Of a DNA stretch of 64,000 bases, positions 1 through 8,382 are shown one piece after another. This DNA comes from a virus. The position numbers and the translations under genes were made by a program. The notes under the pieces are model-generated. The model was not told the DNA's origin. It did no database searches and saw only the letters and a list, made by a program, of their open reading frames with translations. The stretch is from the IMG/VR virus record IMGVR_UViG_3300009503_000018, positions 1 through 64,000 of that record; one strand, written 5' to 3'. Position 1 is the stretch's first letter; every line of letters begins with the position of its first letter.

Positions 1-135
1 AGGGCGAACGAAATCAACGACACCACTGACCTGGACAACCCCATCCACTCGGACCGGTTGCTCAGCAACACCACTGACCTGAACAACCCCATCTACCCGG
101 ACTGGTTGTTCAGCAACACCACTGACCTGAACGAC
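1..135. repeat. 48-bp tandem repeats encoding VVQVSGVAEQPVRVDG
   Basis: On the plus strand the unit reads roughly caccactgacctgaacaacc, and so on, about every 48 bases. At least two near-identical copies and one diverged copy are visible at the 3' visible end of the first gene. The array continues past the window edge, so copy number cannot be given. Confidence 0.8.
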
Positions 136-639
136 ATCAACAACATGTACATTTTGAATACCACTTTGCGTGACCGTGACCGAGGAGATCGAAACACTGG
201 TGTCAACTGCCAAACGTCGAACACCAGAAACCACAACCACACCAATTTTCTCACCTTCAGCGTCGACGAGGATAGACCGGCGGGCGACTGTTGGTTCTTC
301 TTCGAATTCGTAATCCTCTAAACGAAAATTCGGGATTAATTCATCTTTTGGAATAAAAGGTCGAAGTTGCTCATTGGCAAAAATAAAAGAACTACCGGCC
401 CCATAAGCAGAAATATCCAGGCGACTGTCTGGATTATTATCAATAGGTCCAACAAAAATGATGCCCGAGGCGATCCGTTTTATTGCTGCTTTAAGCGACG
501 GTAAAACAGATGATCCAATGACAACATTTTGACCAACCTTAAATAACCCAGGCTGAGCGATGCTGACTTGCCCATCAACAGTGCCGTTCGTAAGAAATGG
601 CTGAGGCGGAACGGCGGGGAGCTTGTGTTGAAAAGCCAT
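1..639 (-). CDS. Virion appendage-like protein with 16-residue tandem repeats (partial)
   Basis: The gene starts at the ATG at 639 behind an AAAGGTGTAACC ribosome-binding site that lies in the end of the upstream gene, and it runs off the left edge of the window. About 213 residues are visible. The N-terminal half (MAFQHKLPAVPPQPFLTNGT onward) is not recognised. The C-terminal part turns into valine-rich repeats with unit VVQVSGVAEQPVRVDG, seen two to three times before the edge and preceded by degenerate copies. Alternating V-x-V repeats of this kind are typical of beta-rich phage fibre, decoration or baseplate proteins. That family link is inference. Confidence 0.75.
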   Translation of the reverse strand, partial: MAFQHKLPAVPPQPFLTNGTVDGQVSIAQPGLFKVGQNVVIGSSVLPSLKAAIKRIASGIIFVGPIDNNPDSRLDISAYGAGSSFIFANEQLRPFIPKDELIPNFRLEDYEFEEEPTVARRSILVDAEGEKIGVVVVSGVRRLAVDTSVSISSVTVTQSGIQNVHVVDVVQVSGVAEQPVRVDGVVQVSGVAEQPVRVDGVVQVSGVVDFVRP

Positions 640-644
640 AATGG

Positions 645-1145
645 TTACACCTTTGGCAATTCACCATTAAGCAAAACAAGAGATTCACCGGTTAACTTAA
701 ACGACGCAATAAATGCTGATTCATGTTTTACTTCAATAACAAAATCTCCCGTCTCGGTATCTTCGAGAACATGAAACGAATACGAAGACATGTCTTCGGG
801 GGCGCGTGATTTATCAGCGAAACATGACGGACCAACAAACGTGCCTTTCGCATACAAACGTCCACGATTCGTCTCATATGGGGTTTCGACAAATTCTACA
901 TCGAAATCCGTATAACCCAAATCCGCAACATGTTCTTCAAATACAGAAAGAGCGGAATCAAGCCGTTTGTCTTGTCCTTGTCCGGATTCCGATTTAGAAA
1001 TAGATTCTAATTCCTCTGACGGAACGGACAATTCAATGGTTAAAAGTACTTCTTTTTTCGATAAAGCCGGACGCCTTATCGTTAAAAGTACTTCTTTTTT
1101 CGATAAAGCCGGACGCCTTATACTTTGATGCCGCGCCGTTTCCAT
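645..1145 (-). CDS. Unknown protein with duplicated LSKK tag at its N terminus
   Basis: This 166-residue protein overlaps the end of the upstream gene by 28 bases. Residues 9-36 are two exact copies of the 14-residue unit IRRPALSKKEVLLT. The rest is acidic, with a compact mixed region (SSYSFHVLEDTETGDFVIEV) that I do not recognise. The start at 1145 is the only ATG before the repeat, and no good ribosome-binding site was seen. The LSKK segment recurs in many other proteins of the operon, so this gene is part of that shared tag set. The function is unknown; its place beside portal and repeat genes suggests a virion or head-associated protein. Confidence 0.75.
   Translation of the reverse strand: METARHQSIRRPALSKKEVLLTIRRPALSKKEVLLTIELSVPSEELESISKSESGQGQDKRLDSALSVFEEHVADLGYTDFDVEFVETPYETNRGRLYAKGTFVGPSCFADKSRAPEDMSSYSFHVLEDTETGDFVIEVKHESAFIASFKLTGESLVLLNGELPKV
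1035..1121. repeat. 42-bp exact tandem duplication (LSKK tag)
   Basis: Two adjacent copies of a 42-base unit (beginning gttaaaagtacttctttttt on the plus strand) encode IRRPALSKKEVLLT twice. The copies are identical, which points to a recent duplication inside the gene. Confidence 0.9.
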
Positions 1146-1573
1146 TGAATGCTCGTCCCAGTCACGGGAGCACCTGACGTATTCGTTACATTGACTTGAA
1201 ACCGACCCCCGTAATCAGTCGGCGTCAACCCGTTCCGATTTCCCACCGATTGAATCGTCACATTCACCGGTGCCGTAAAAATCGGCTCCGCCGGAAGAAC
1301 ATACGAGACCGTAGAAGAATGATCAATAATAATTGAAGTCGTAGTTTGATCAGGGAATGTGGTCGAACCCAAGTCCCCGCTAATTTCTACAACAATCGGG
1401 ATTAACGCCGTTGGATCAATCGTTAAGGCTTTGCCCGCCGGCACACTCCCATCAATGAGCCCGCCCACGTCCGTATCCAACAACCCCATGTTAAAGTCCC
1501 ATTCTTTCTTCCACGGGGTTTTCCCAAGCTTTGGACGTAACAAACCAATTTTTGGTGTTGGTGTATCTGGCAT
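1118..1573 (-). CDS. Probable virion protein, unknown
   Basis: This 151-residue protein has an N-terminal segment with PKIGLLRPKLGKTPWKKEWDFNM followed by a beta-rich, Thr/Val-rich body (VSYVLPAEPIFTAPVNVTIQ) and a basic end (WKRRGIKV). It has no cysteines and no signal peptide. Composition and position between portal and a repeat-bearing appendage gene suggest a small structural protein such as a head or neck decoration. This is inference; no family is recognised. Confidence 0.75.
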   Translation of the reverse strand: MPDTPTPKIGLLRPKLGKTPWKKEWDFNMGLLDTDVGGLIDGSVPAGKALTIDPTALIPIVVEISGDLGSTTFPDQTTTSIIIDHSSTVSYVLPAEPIFTAPVNVTIQSVGNRNGLTPTDYGGRFQVNVTNTSGAPVTGTSIQWKRRGIKV

Positions 1574-1616
1574 ATTCTTTCCGCTTTGCTATTTCCTAGT
1601 ATTAACTATTTTTTTC

Positions 1617-4600
1617 CTATTTGCCCTCTACAAATATATGCGTGTTCGTGTCATCCGTAGACAAAATCGCACGAATATCACAAGCAATTTCTTCGGGAAT
1701 ATTCTGCAAATCAGCCGTTTTGCGCATTATATCCCGCACGACCGATGCGGGTTGAGACAAACCGCCCGCTGATCCAGGCGCACCAGCCCCTTGACCAACC
1801 TCTTCTCCTGGCGGTGTCTTGGGCGCCGGCTTGATCTCCCCAGGTCCCGGTCCTAGCCCTAATCCAAGGGGCAAACCTAACCCCCCACCACCAGGACCTT
1901 TTCCACCACCCAGGGATGACATTAACAATTGATTTTTTGCAATCGTCGCCGCATCTTGCCCTAACGTGGCCATTTCCGCGTCGTAATCCAAACCAGCGCC
2001 CTGGACCACACTCCGAGGCGAAATCCATCCTTTCTGCGCCAATTCAGACCAGAAACGGAGAATCGCTTCATCTTGCCGCACATCAAGGCGCTTTTCAAAT
2101 TGTAAATGCGGATACAACAAATGTTTACCTTTTTGCACACGGGATTTTGCCGTTGCTGCAACCTTCGACATCGCAATATACCGACGGCTTTTTGCCATAT
2201 TGACTTCTTCAATCAATGGCTGAATTTTCAGAAATTCATATGCTTGTTTTTCCGGATCTTGAATAGCACGAATTTCTCGCATGCGATCCTTGAGAAACAT
2301 CGTCTGCTTTTCCAACACAGGATCGCGAGAATCAGGCAGATCGGGTTCACTCTTTTTTGGCTTTCGGTAAAACCCGTTGAGTTCTGCCATGACCGCAAAG
2401 ACTTTTTTATAAATCCAATCCGATACAAACATTTCACGCAGCGTGCGATACCGCATCATCAATACTTGCAATCCAGCATTCGCGCTATTGTACGTGCCGA
2501 CGTTTTCGGCCAGGAAAGAATGCGTACCTTCTACCGTAATATCAATTACGGTTTCATTATTTTCTATTGGTTCAATTTTTTCTATAGGGAGATACACATA
2601 CTTTTCATCAACCCACGCCTGTTGACGAGAATGCGGAATAGGCCACTCAACACCCCATACCATTTTCGCCAAATCACGAGCAAATTTTCCATAAATATTA
2701 ATTTGATGCAAATCCTGCCGTTCATATCCGTCACGACGCACAACCCCTTTTTGGGTTGTGCGAGAACACGCGTATCCTAATTGCGCAAGCAAAAGCTCGA
2801 CTTGATAGGCGAGTTGTTCACTCGTCGTGCGATATCCAATATAGCGCTGTACCCATTTCTTATTCTTGTACGGCGTTTTTTCGAGTAACGACCCATCTCC
2901 ACGGAAAAGCCCTGTAATAAATTCTCTCTTATACTCTAATGGCCAATGCATGACCTCTTCTGATAATTGCTTGCGATGTGAGTATTGCCCGCCATGATAA
3001 CTAAATAAAAATCCTGAAGGGGCTCCGATGTAAACGCGCGTAACGTTCGGCTGATTTAGAGAATTACCAACAACTTTTGCCCCACTACATGCCAACCGTC
3101 TAGTAGCCGTCATACCAAGAGTTTCAGCCAAAGCGCACGCATCTTTTGCCCACGTGTCGTATTCAGCCGCACTAAAAGTTAGTTCACACCTTTTTCCCCC
3201 AATAATGCTACCTTCAGCCACATAATACCCGAGCAGGCGGGCAAATTCGATGGGTTGGCTTGGAGCAACTGCCTCGAACTCTCGTGGGACCATAAAGTAG
3301 TCACCAATGCGCAAATCTTTTGTCGGGAGTTTTTGATACGGCTCATAATTCGCTGGAAGTTTCTTCAACGATTGATGACGCCCAATGGTCCAGCGCGCAC
3401 CAGTATCCTTAAATGCGGGTTGTCTTTCCACTGTCACATGATGCTTAAGATGTTGGTACCAGGAGGTAAAAACACCCTGTATGGAACGTCCAGGGAAAAA
3501 CTCCTGGGCAAGTTGGTGCCGATTACGGCGTTCCAATAACCACGCGTCATGTAAAGATTTCGAACGAGGATGCCGACACATCAAACACTTTTTCGAAGCG
3601 TTGATCGTGTACGATGTAATACGAGATCTCACCTGTTTTCCACACGTTCGTGGCCATACCCATACTGGCCACCGATGTTTATCACTGGCGATAATGGTTT
3701 TATTCCCGGCCAAGCGAATTTTATACATTGGGTTGATAACCCCTTCATCCCACTTGTCCAAAACTTTCCTTGAATGACCGTCTTTGTCAATGATTTCGTC
3801 CCCAACTTTGATGTCACCCAACGGAACATAAGAACCATTTTTCTTCAGTATTTTCGCGGACTTACACAATGTGGCATACGTGGTTTCTCCGTGCAGGAAA
3901 GATTTATTAATTCCCAACGCAACCAATTTTGCCCGTTCAATCACATCCCATTCATTCGTGATTTTGAGCTGCTTACCTTCAATGCCATGATATTCTACTT
4001 GCAACCCATAATGATAGACAATCGCCGCCAATGGATCGACTTCAGATTCGGCCAAGACTTCAATAAATTCTTCCATGTTCTGCGGCGACGGAATCCATCC
4101 TTCTTTCGGATCGCCGAGCTTGAACACCCGCAGTGGCAACGCATGTCGTTGCGCCTGTTGAATCTGACCATTAAACACGGCGTCTTCATACATCAAAATG
4201 CGGAACAACCGTCCCATAATACTCGTTCCGCGAATATCGTATGGAAACGCCTTCCGTGCGATATGTGAAGCGTTAAGCGGGTCTAAGGGAATATTTTTTC
4301 CACCAGCAATGGACGCCAAAATATCCGAAGGGATCTTATTTCGAAGACGAACATATCGTGGATCTGTACTTTGCAAAATCCGCCGCAAATCTTGGGACGG
4401 ACGCAACGTCAAAATTGGATCGTCATCAATTAGCGGGGAATCAACAACTTCAACGTAATCAGGATTATGTAACGTAATATGCGTGAATATTCCTTCTTTA
4501 TCGTCCCAAAAACAAAAAGGAAAAATCTCCCCGATGATGAGATATTCACGTGTCATTTTGGGGAGCCAAGACAGGAGTTCTGTCTGATTCAGCATGTCTT

Positions 4601-5006
4601 CATAGGCATGCAAAATCGTCTGTGACTCATCACCAGGCTCATCCATAATGAGATATGCCCCAGACCACGGCATATCCCCATGCATGTCGATCGCTCCGCC
4701 GATAACCGGATCGACGTTGTAAAACAAACGCCAATATTGGTTGAGTTGAGCGAGTTGGACCGGAAGTTGTAACCGATCCGGAGAGGAGAATAACGGATGA
4801 TACGGACGCGCGGGTGCCCGTATCACCGAAGCACCGCCGGACCCAGCGAGTCCGGCGGTTGCCGTCCGACGAAAATTCGGGTGCGCTACACCCGTCCCTT
4901 GAACATCTGGTCCACCATAATGAAAAATGGATGGACCCGATCTATTAGCGCTCGCGGTTGCTGACGCGTTTTTCGAAGCAAACTTCTCTAAGTCTTCTCT
5001 CGCCAT
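1617..5006 (-). CDS. Portal protein interrupted by a LAGLIDADG intein
   Basis: The 1129-residue precursor would splice to about 667 residues. Portals form the dodecameric DNA-entry ring at the capsid vertex. The N-extein (1-378) has portal-like features: the segment RLFYNVDPVIGGAIDMHGDM near residue 93, a long alpha/beta wing region, and HGETTYA just before the insertion. The C-extein (from residue 841, SANAGLQVLMMRYRTLREMF) continues the helical crown and ends in a Gly/Pro-rich tail (roughly residues 1025-1085). The intein spans about 379-840 with an endonuclease domain (LLGYYVAEG, GLFRGDG). The start at 5006 (MAREDLEKFA) is the first ATG. The intein is a sister of the one in the terminase at 48.5-49.7 kb. 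The portal call rests on extein pattern and length and on the packaging-motor context. Confidence 0.85.
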   Translation of the reverse strand: MAREDLEKFASKNASATASANRSGPSIFHYGGPDVQGTGVAHPNFRRTATAGLAGSGGASVIRAPARPYHPLFSSPDRLQLPVQLAQLNQYWRLFYNVDPVIGGAIDMHGDMPWSGAYLIMDEPGDESQTILHAYEDMLNQTELLSWLPKMTREYLIIGEIFPFCFWDDKEGIFTHITLHNPDYVEVVDSPLIDDDPILTLRPSQDLRRILQSTDPRYVRLRNKIPSDILASIAGGKNIPLDPLNASHIARKAFPYDIRGTSIMGRLFRILMYEDAVFNGQIQQAQRHALPLRVFKLGDPKEGWIPSPQNMEEFIEVLAESEVDPLAAIVYHYGLQVEYHGIEGKQLKITNEWDVIERAKLVALGINKSFLHGETTYATLCKSAKILKKNGSYVPLGDIKVGDEIIDKDGHSRKVLDKWDEGVINPMYKIRLAGNKTIIASDKHRWPVWVWPRTCGKQVRSRITSYTINASKKCLMCRHPRSKSLHDAWLLERRNRHQLAQEFFPGRSIQGVFTSWYQHLKHHVTVERQPAFKDTGARWTIGRHQSLKKLPANYEPYQKLPTKDLRIGDYFMVPREFEAVAPSQPIEFARLLGYYVAEGSIIGGKRCELTFSAAEYDTWAKDACALAETLGMTATRRLACSGAKVVGNSLNQPNVTRVYIGAPSGFLFSYHGGQYSHRKQLSEEVMHWPLEYKREFITGLFRGDGSLLEKTPYKNKKWVQRYIGYRTTSEQLAYQVELLLAQLGYACSRTTQKGVVRRDGYERQDLHQINIYGKFARDLAKMVWGVEWPIPHSRQQAWVDEKYVYLPIEKIEPIENNETVIDITVEGTHSFLAENVGTYNSANAGLQVLMMRYRTLREMFVSDWIYKKVFAVMAELNGFYRKPKKSEPDLPDSRDPVLEKQTMFLKDRMREIRAIQDPEKQAYEFLKIQPLIEEVNMAKSRRYIAMSKVAATAKSRVQKGKHLLYPHLQFEKRLDVRQDEAILRFWSELAQKGWISPRSVVQGAGLDYDAEMATLGQDAATIAKNQLLMSSLGGGKGPGGGGLGLPLGLGLGPGPGEIKPAPKTPPGEEVGQGAGAPGSAGGLSQPASVVRDIMRKTADLQNIPEEIACDIRAILSTDDTNTHIFVEGK
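2487..3872 (-). mobile_element. Intein with DOD homing endonuclease in the portal gene
   Basis: The segment encodes about 462 residues. Block A is visible as SAKILKKNGSYVPLGDIKVG, and the splice end as ITVEGTHSFLAENVGTYN followed by Ser+1. The endonuclease blocks are EFARLLGYYVAEG (residues 587-599) and EFITGLFRGDG (695-705), with acidic catalytic residues present. Aligned to the terminase intein, the first residue would be Thr379, not Cys; a Cys lies two residues later at 381. The penultimate residue is Tyr, not the usual His. Boundaries at the N end are therefore uncertain by two residues. Confidence 0.85.
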
Positions 5007-5028
5007 TCCCGCGCCAATGACCGATCAC

Positions 5029-5277
5029 CTACTTCGAAACAGCCTGCTTTGCCTGATCAACGAGTTCCCGTACACCGACACCAGCCAACCCCGCCGCAGC
5101 CCCCGTCGCCAAATCGCCACCCGCCGCTGCCGACAACACCGCCCCAGCGACCGTGGACAATACCGGCAAGAGGTATGACGGGACCTTACCCAACATCTTC
5201 TTTACCGCAGCCACAAGAAGGGGTGCGACAACTGCGAGAACCTTTGGATCAGCCAAAAGACTCATAAGTGCGCTCAT
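5029..5277 (-). CDS. Small hydrophobic membrane protein, holin-like
   Basis: This 82-residue protein has three hydrophobic Ala/Leu/Val/Gly segments (about residues 13-25, 36-51 and 55-70) separated by short basic or polar turns, and a polar C terminus (RELVDQAKQAVSK). A strong ribosome-binding site (AGGAGGTCGACC) precedes the ATG. Small phage proteins of this make-up are often holins, which time lysis by opening the inner membrane. It sits directly upstream of portal, so a virion or head-membrane role is equally possible. Confidence 0.6.
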   Translation of the reverse strand: MSALMSLLADPKVLAVVAPLLVAAVKKMLGKVPSYLLPVLSTVAGAVLSAAAGGDLATGAAAGLAGVGVRELVDQAKQAVSK

Positions 5278-5299
5278 GGTCGACCTCCTATTGAAATTT

Positions 5300-5314
5300 G
5301 GGGGATATCCCCCC
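5300..5314. promoter_or_regulatory. GC-rich palindrome in front of the holin-like gene
   Basis: GGGGGATATCCCCCC lies in the 88-base gap between two genes, about 10 bases upstream of the AGGAGG of the 82-residue gene. No T-run follows, so it is not a classic terminator. It could be an attenuating hairpin, an mRNA processing or stability stem, or a protein-binding site. Confidence 0.45.
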
Positions 5315-5365
5315 TGATATGATTAACTCTTTCCTTTAAAATCTCTGATAAAAACCGTGTAGGAA

Positions 5366-5764
5366 TCACGAAGACGAAGCAACGAACGTATAAAGCCAAT
5401 TCTCTATTGATTTCGTTTTGTTAAATCCCCAAATTGACACTGCATTTTGACGAATAACAATTTTGATGATTTCTTGTGTAGGAATTTTTATTACCCACAC
5501 CACCCCAGAATCAACTTGGGTAGGCTCTCCTAAAACAGTTTTCACATATTCCGAAGATACGGGAATATTATCCCATAACAGCCGCATTTTCGCGCCTTCG
5601 ACAAAAGATGCGCGGACAAAGGGAATAAGGTTTTTGGATTTAGGAGAAGGTTCAGTCTCAAGGCAGGACGGAGAATTTTTTACACAAGACACGTCCTTTT
5701 TTTGTCGAACCCGTCTCTTGACGACGAGGACCGACTGACCGTCTACAGTTATCGTGTACACCAA
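5366..5764 (-). CDS. Unknown protein in virion operon
   Basis: This 132-residue protein ends one base after the previous gene begins its own block (a 1-nt gap to the upstream gene). The N terminus is basic (VVKRRVRQKKD). The C-terminal half is a compact alternating hydrophobic region (VVWVIKIPTQEIIKIVIRQN). I recognise no family. Orientation and spacing make it part of the late operon. Confidence 0.65.
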   Translation of the reverse strand: MVYTITVDGQSVLVVKRRVRQKKDVSCVKNSPSCLETEPSPKSKNLIPFVRASFVEGAKMRLLWDNIPVSSEYVKTVLGEPTQVDSGVVWVIKIPTQEIIKIVIRQNAVSIWGFNKTKSIENWLYTFVASSS

Positions 5765-5765
5765 A

Positions 5766-6092
5766 TTAGCGAGTTCTACGGAGATTTTTATATCGAGTAG
5801 GGTACGCCCCCCACTCTTCTTTCACTAAAGCGAATTCTTTGTCATCAGAAATCGCCAATAAACGAGCATAATGATTCGTATCAAGAACCAAGACCACATC
5901 TCCCGGCTCTGGAGGCAATTCTAAATAATCGGGTTGTTTTTTGGCGGTAACATCGACAGGAGACGACCAGAAAAAATTCTCAACAATCTTTCGGGCTCGC
6001 ACATGATCGCCACGATCAAGGCTCGTCTCGTACTTCGCAATGTCTTCGTCTGACGCCAATTGATAAAAGCGGGCTGTTTGAAAAAATTTCAT
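5766..6092 (-). CDS. Unknown small protein in virion operon
   Basis: This 108-residue protein has an N-terminal helical, charged segment followed by LPPEPGDVVLVLDTNHYARLLAISDDKEFALVKE, which reads like a small SH3/KOW-type barrel. The order helix-barrel is visible only by eye. It is spaced 15 bases from the upstream 259-residue gene and 1 base from the downstream one. No function can be assigned. Confidence 0.65.
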   Translation of the reverse strand: MKFFQTARFYQLASDEDIAKYETSLDRGDHVRARKIVENFFWSSPVDVTAKKQPDYLELPPEPGDVVLVLDTNHYARLLAISDDKEFALVKEEWGAYPTRYKNLRRTR

Positions 6093-6107
6093 GTGCCCGC
6101 GATGAAA

Positions 6108-6887
6108 TTATGCAGCCACCAGATCTTTTTCCGCGTGGAGCATCGTCTTCATCGCATTCCGCCATTTCGCCTTATGCGGATTCGAAGGATTGTTTGGTCC
6201 CCAGTTGACCCAATACATATTATCACCGGGGTTTACCGGCGTACCATCAGGAGATACACCTTTCTTCGTAACTGGGATTACCGCAATGACCATCCCAGCT
6301 CCTTGCTCAACGCTTGGTGTCCTCCGACCAACCCGCTTCGAGGCAGACTTGAGGTCAATCGTTTCACTGACAAATTCCTGAGAACCAGAAATCGGTGCCG
6401 AAATCCCTTCAGCAACCGCTGCATGAGGACGACCGCTTGGGAAATTCGGATCAAGCGTGCGCAACGTATCGGTCAAATTCCGATCCACGGCACCTTCATC
6501 CATAACGGAGCCGTCGGCCTGCGTCCCAGTATTAAACAAGGCTTTTGGTGTTGGATCATCAAAAATTCCGTCTGTTGACACGTTCTTTGGAGCAAGCGGA
6601 TTTGCAACCGTTTGCTCTCGCACACCGATATGGACTCCGGCACTATCTACGGTCGATGCCAACGTATCAGCGGACGTAATTGGTGTGGGAAAATCGCTCG
6701 TTTTGATCTGGGGGACGCCCATTGTCGATCCAATCTTAAATGTGGAATCATTCAATGTATTAGCCGCCTTACCACGACCGCCGAGTTCATTATCAAACAC
6801 AACACCAGCGTTACTCGGATCGCCAGAAACAAACGGCGTACTCCCGGCACGCTTGAACCAAACGAAATTACCAACCGCAAAAGCCAT
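6108..6887 (-). CDS. Probable structural protein, unknown
   Basis: This 259-residue protein is rich in Gly, Pro, Thr and Asn, has no cysteine and shows long low-complexity loops in the middle. The C-terminal part has hydrophobic strands (GAGMVIAVIPVTKKG) and a WVNWGPNNPSNPHKAKW segment. It follows an AGGAGGAAAAAGA ribosome-binding site. The composition suits a virion surface or tail protein, but no family is recognised. Confidence 0.7.
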   Translation of the reverse strand: MAFAVGNFVWFKRAGSTPFVSGDPSNAGVVFDNELGGRGKAANTLNDSTFKIGSTMGVPQIKTSDFPTPITSADTLASTVDSAGVHIGVREQTVANPLAPKNVSTDGIFDDPTPKALFNTGTQADGSVMDEGAVDRNLTDTLRTLDPNFPSGRPHAAVAEGISAPISGSQEFVSETIDLKSASKRVGRRTPSVEQGAGMVIAVIPVTKKGVSPDGTPVNPGDNMYWVNWGPNNPSNPHKAKWRNAMKTMLHAEKDLVAA

Positions 6888-6898
6888 TCTTTTTCCTC

Positions 6899-8044
6899 CT
6901 ACTTATGAGCCGCCGGCGTGTGCGGCTTGTGACCCTTCTGCTTCTTCCACCAGGAAAGGGCCCACGGATTATCAATCTTGTCCTTATACTTCTTTAAGTG
7001 TTCTACTTCGTATTTCCGTCCCGGAGGACTTACCGCTTCGCGGGCTTTGAATCCTTGTTCTTCAGCCCGAGCCGCGATCTGTTTCGCAATGAAGCTGGCC
7101 TTTACGGCCTTAATCCCACGTCGAGCCATTTCCTGAGCACACTCAGGGCAGAATCGAGCAATCACCTCTCGTGGGATCAAGCGATCAGCATTTTTCAAAT
7201 CAGGAACCTTAATATCGCGAGGATTCGTCAAACCCGCCCCATGCGACTTTGCCCTTTCTGGACCACTCACACTATTCGCTCCAAGGCTCAAATCGAGATC
7301 TTCATGTGTAGAAGAAGCCGCATGCCGAACATCGGGGACTTTAATATCCAACGGGCTCTTAAGACCGGGACCGTGAGACTTCGCCTTCTCTGGACCACTT
7401 ACACTATTCGCACTATCCCCTTTTTGCCATTTTGGCTCGGGATTCTTTTCTGCGCCAGATCCGGCACTTACGCCACTCTCGGGATGAGCATCCGGAACAT
7501 GACACTCACCAGCTTTTGCCGCGACCAACTCAACCGGCTTACACCCATATTCGACGGGCTTACCTGCGGGAGGCGTGACTTTACTATCCGCCCACAACTG
7601 CTTGGCATAATCGTCGGGATACAGTTTCCGATAATATTCCATAATACTGGTGTCTTTTGCGGATTTGGCTGATCGCTTCGTCGCCTGCGCATAACCACAA
7701 GGACACCGCTCCATGTTCCCAGAAACCTGCATCGCTGCCCCACACTCGGGACACGCGGATGCGGACTTAACTTCGGGAGTATGACCCGGACAGGCACATC
7801 CACACTTACAATTCCCTTGCGGACACGGACAACAGTCGCAATCCGATGCAACTTTCACACTTGCCTGAGCGAATTGCTTATGGCCCGGACAGGCACATCC
7901 ACACTTACAATTTCCTTGCGGACACGGGCAGCAATCACATTCCCCGTCGGCCGTTTTTTCAAATTCGGGAATTCCAAGAGATTCGGCAGCAATTTTTCGA
8001 ATAATGGCGTCCGAATGTCTTTCCCCTGGCGTAACAATCTTCAT
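6899..8044 (-). CDS. Cys-rich metal-binding mosaic protein with duplicated metallothionein-like motif
   Basis: This 381-residue protein carries two copies of a 20-residue motif (residues 36-55 and 69-88), each with eight Cys and a closing His in the pattern CxCCxCxxxxCxCxCxCxxH. These are followed by a zinc ribbon (CPECGAAMQ...CPCG). A second duplicated unit, ANSVSGPE[KR]AKSHG, lies near residues 212-270, and another CxxC (FCPECAQEMARRGIK) near residue 300. The C terminus is basic (WWKKQKGHKPHTPAAHK). Dense alternating Cys spacing is what metallothioneins use to bind clusters of Zn(II), Cu(I) or Cd(II); here that role is inference. It begins with an ATG at 8044 after an AGGGTTCTCG stretch. 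Confidence 0.8.
   Translation of the reverse strand: MKIVTPGERHSDAIIRKIAAESLGIPEFEKTADGECDCCPCPQGNCKCGCACPGHKQFAQASVKVASDCDCCPCPQGNCKCGCACPGHTPEVKSASACPECGAAMQVSGNMERCPCGYAQATKRSAKSAKDTSIMEYYRKLYPDDYAKQLWADSKVTPPAGKPVEYGCKPVELVAAKAGECHVPDAHPESGVSAGSGAEKNPEPKWQKGDSANSVSGPEKAKSHGPGLKSPLDIKVPDVRHAASSTHEDLDLSLGANSVSGPERAKSHGAGLTNPRDIKVPDLKNADRLIPREVIARFCPECAQEMARRGIKAVKASFIAKQIAARAEEQGFKAREAVSPPGRKYEVEHLKKYKDKIDNPWALSWWKKQKGHKPHTPAAHK
7782..7941. repeat. Duplicated 8-Cys module at DNA level
   Basis: Two near-identical segments (about 7782-7846 and 7879-7941 on the plus strand, sharing gcacatccacacttacaatt) encode the two 8-Cys motifs. The few differences are mostly silent, for example ttccct against tttcct, so the duplication is old enough to drift but the protein is conserved. 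Confidence 0.8.
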
Positions 8045-8161
8045 CGAGAACCCTCCAAAGGCTCCTATTTACGATATTCAACTGTTTTTATTGGACACGA
8101 GTGAGAAATTTTATTAGAACGAGAAGAAAAAGAAGAATCAAAAATTAACAAAATTGGATTA

Positions 8162-8380
8162 TTAATAATTACCGGGTCCCCCATATGTCCACAAGCCATA
8201 CCGTCGAAATCCTCCTCCCCGCATAGACACGCTTGGCACGGTATTACGAGCAGTATTTATCTTATGACAATGGGGGCACTCGATTCCTGCCTTTTCCGCT
8301 TCTTCCGCACCAGAAAATGATAAATGCAGCACATCAAAAGTTTCGCCGCAATCTTTACAGTCATATGCATATCTCGGCAT
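8162..8380 (-). CDS. FmdB-type zinc ribbon protein
   Basis: This 72-residue protein opens with MPRYAYDCKDCGETFDV, the signature of FmdB-family regulatory zinc ribbons, and has the second Cys pair as ECPHC at about residues 34-38. The C terminus is a Gly/Arg/Tyr-rich tail (RGGGFRRYGLWTYGGPGNY). FmdB proteins are small zinc-binding proteins of poorly known role. It overlaps nothing and is spaced 2 bases from the upstream SCP2 gene, so the two are co-translated. Confidence 0.85.
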   Translation of the reverse strand: MPRYAYDCKDCGETFDVLHLSFSGAEEAEKAGIECPHCHKINTARNTVPSVSMRGGGFRRYGLWTYGGPGNY

Positions 8381-8382
8381 AA

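Noticed and set aside
2487-3872. Class 3 intein
   Set aside because: Block F reads VIDITV with Asp at the place where class 3 inteins have the key Cys.
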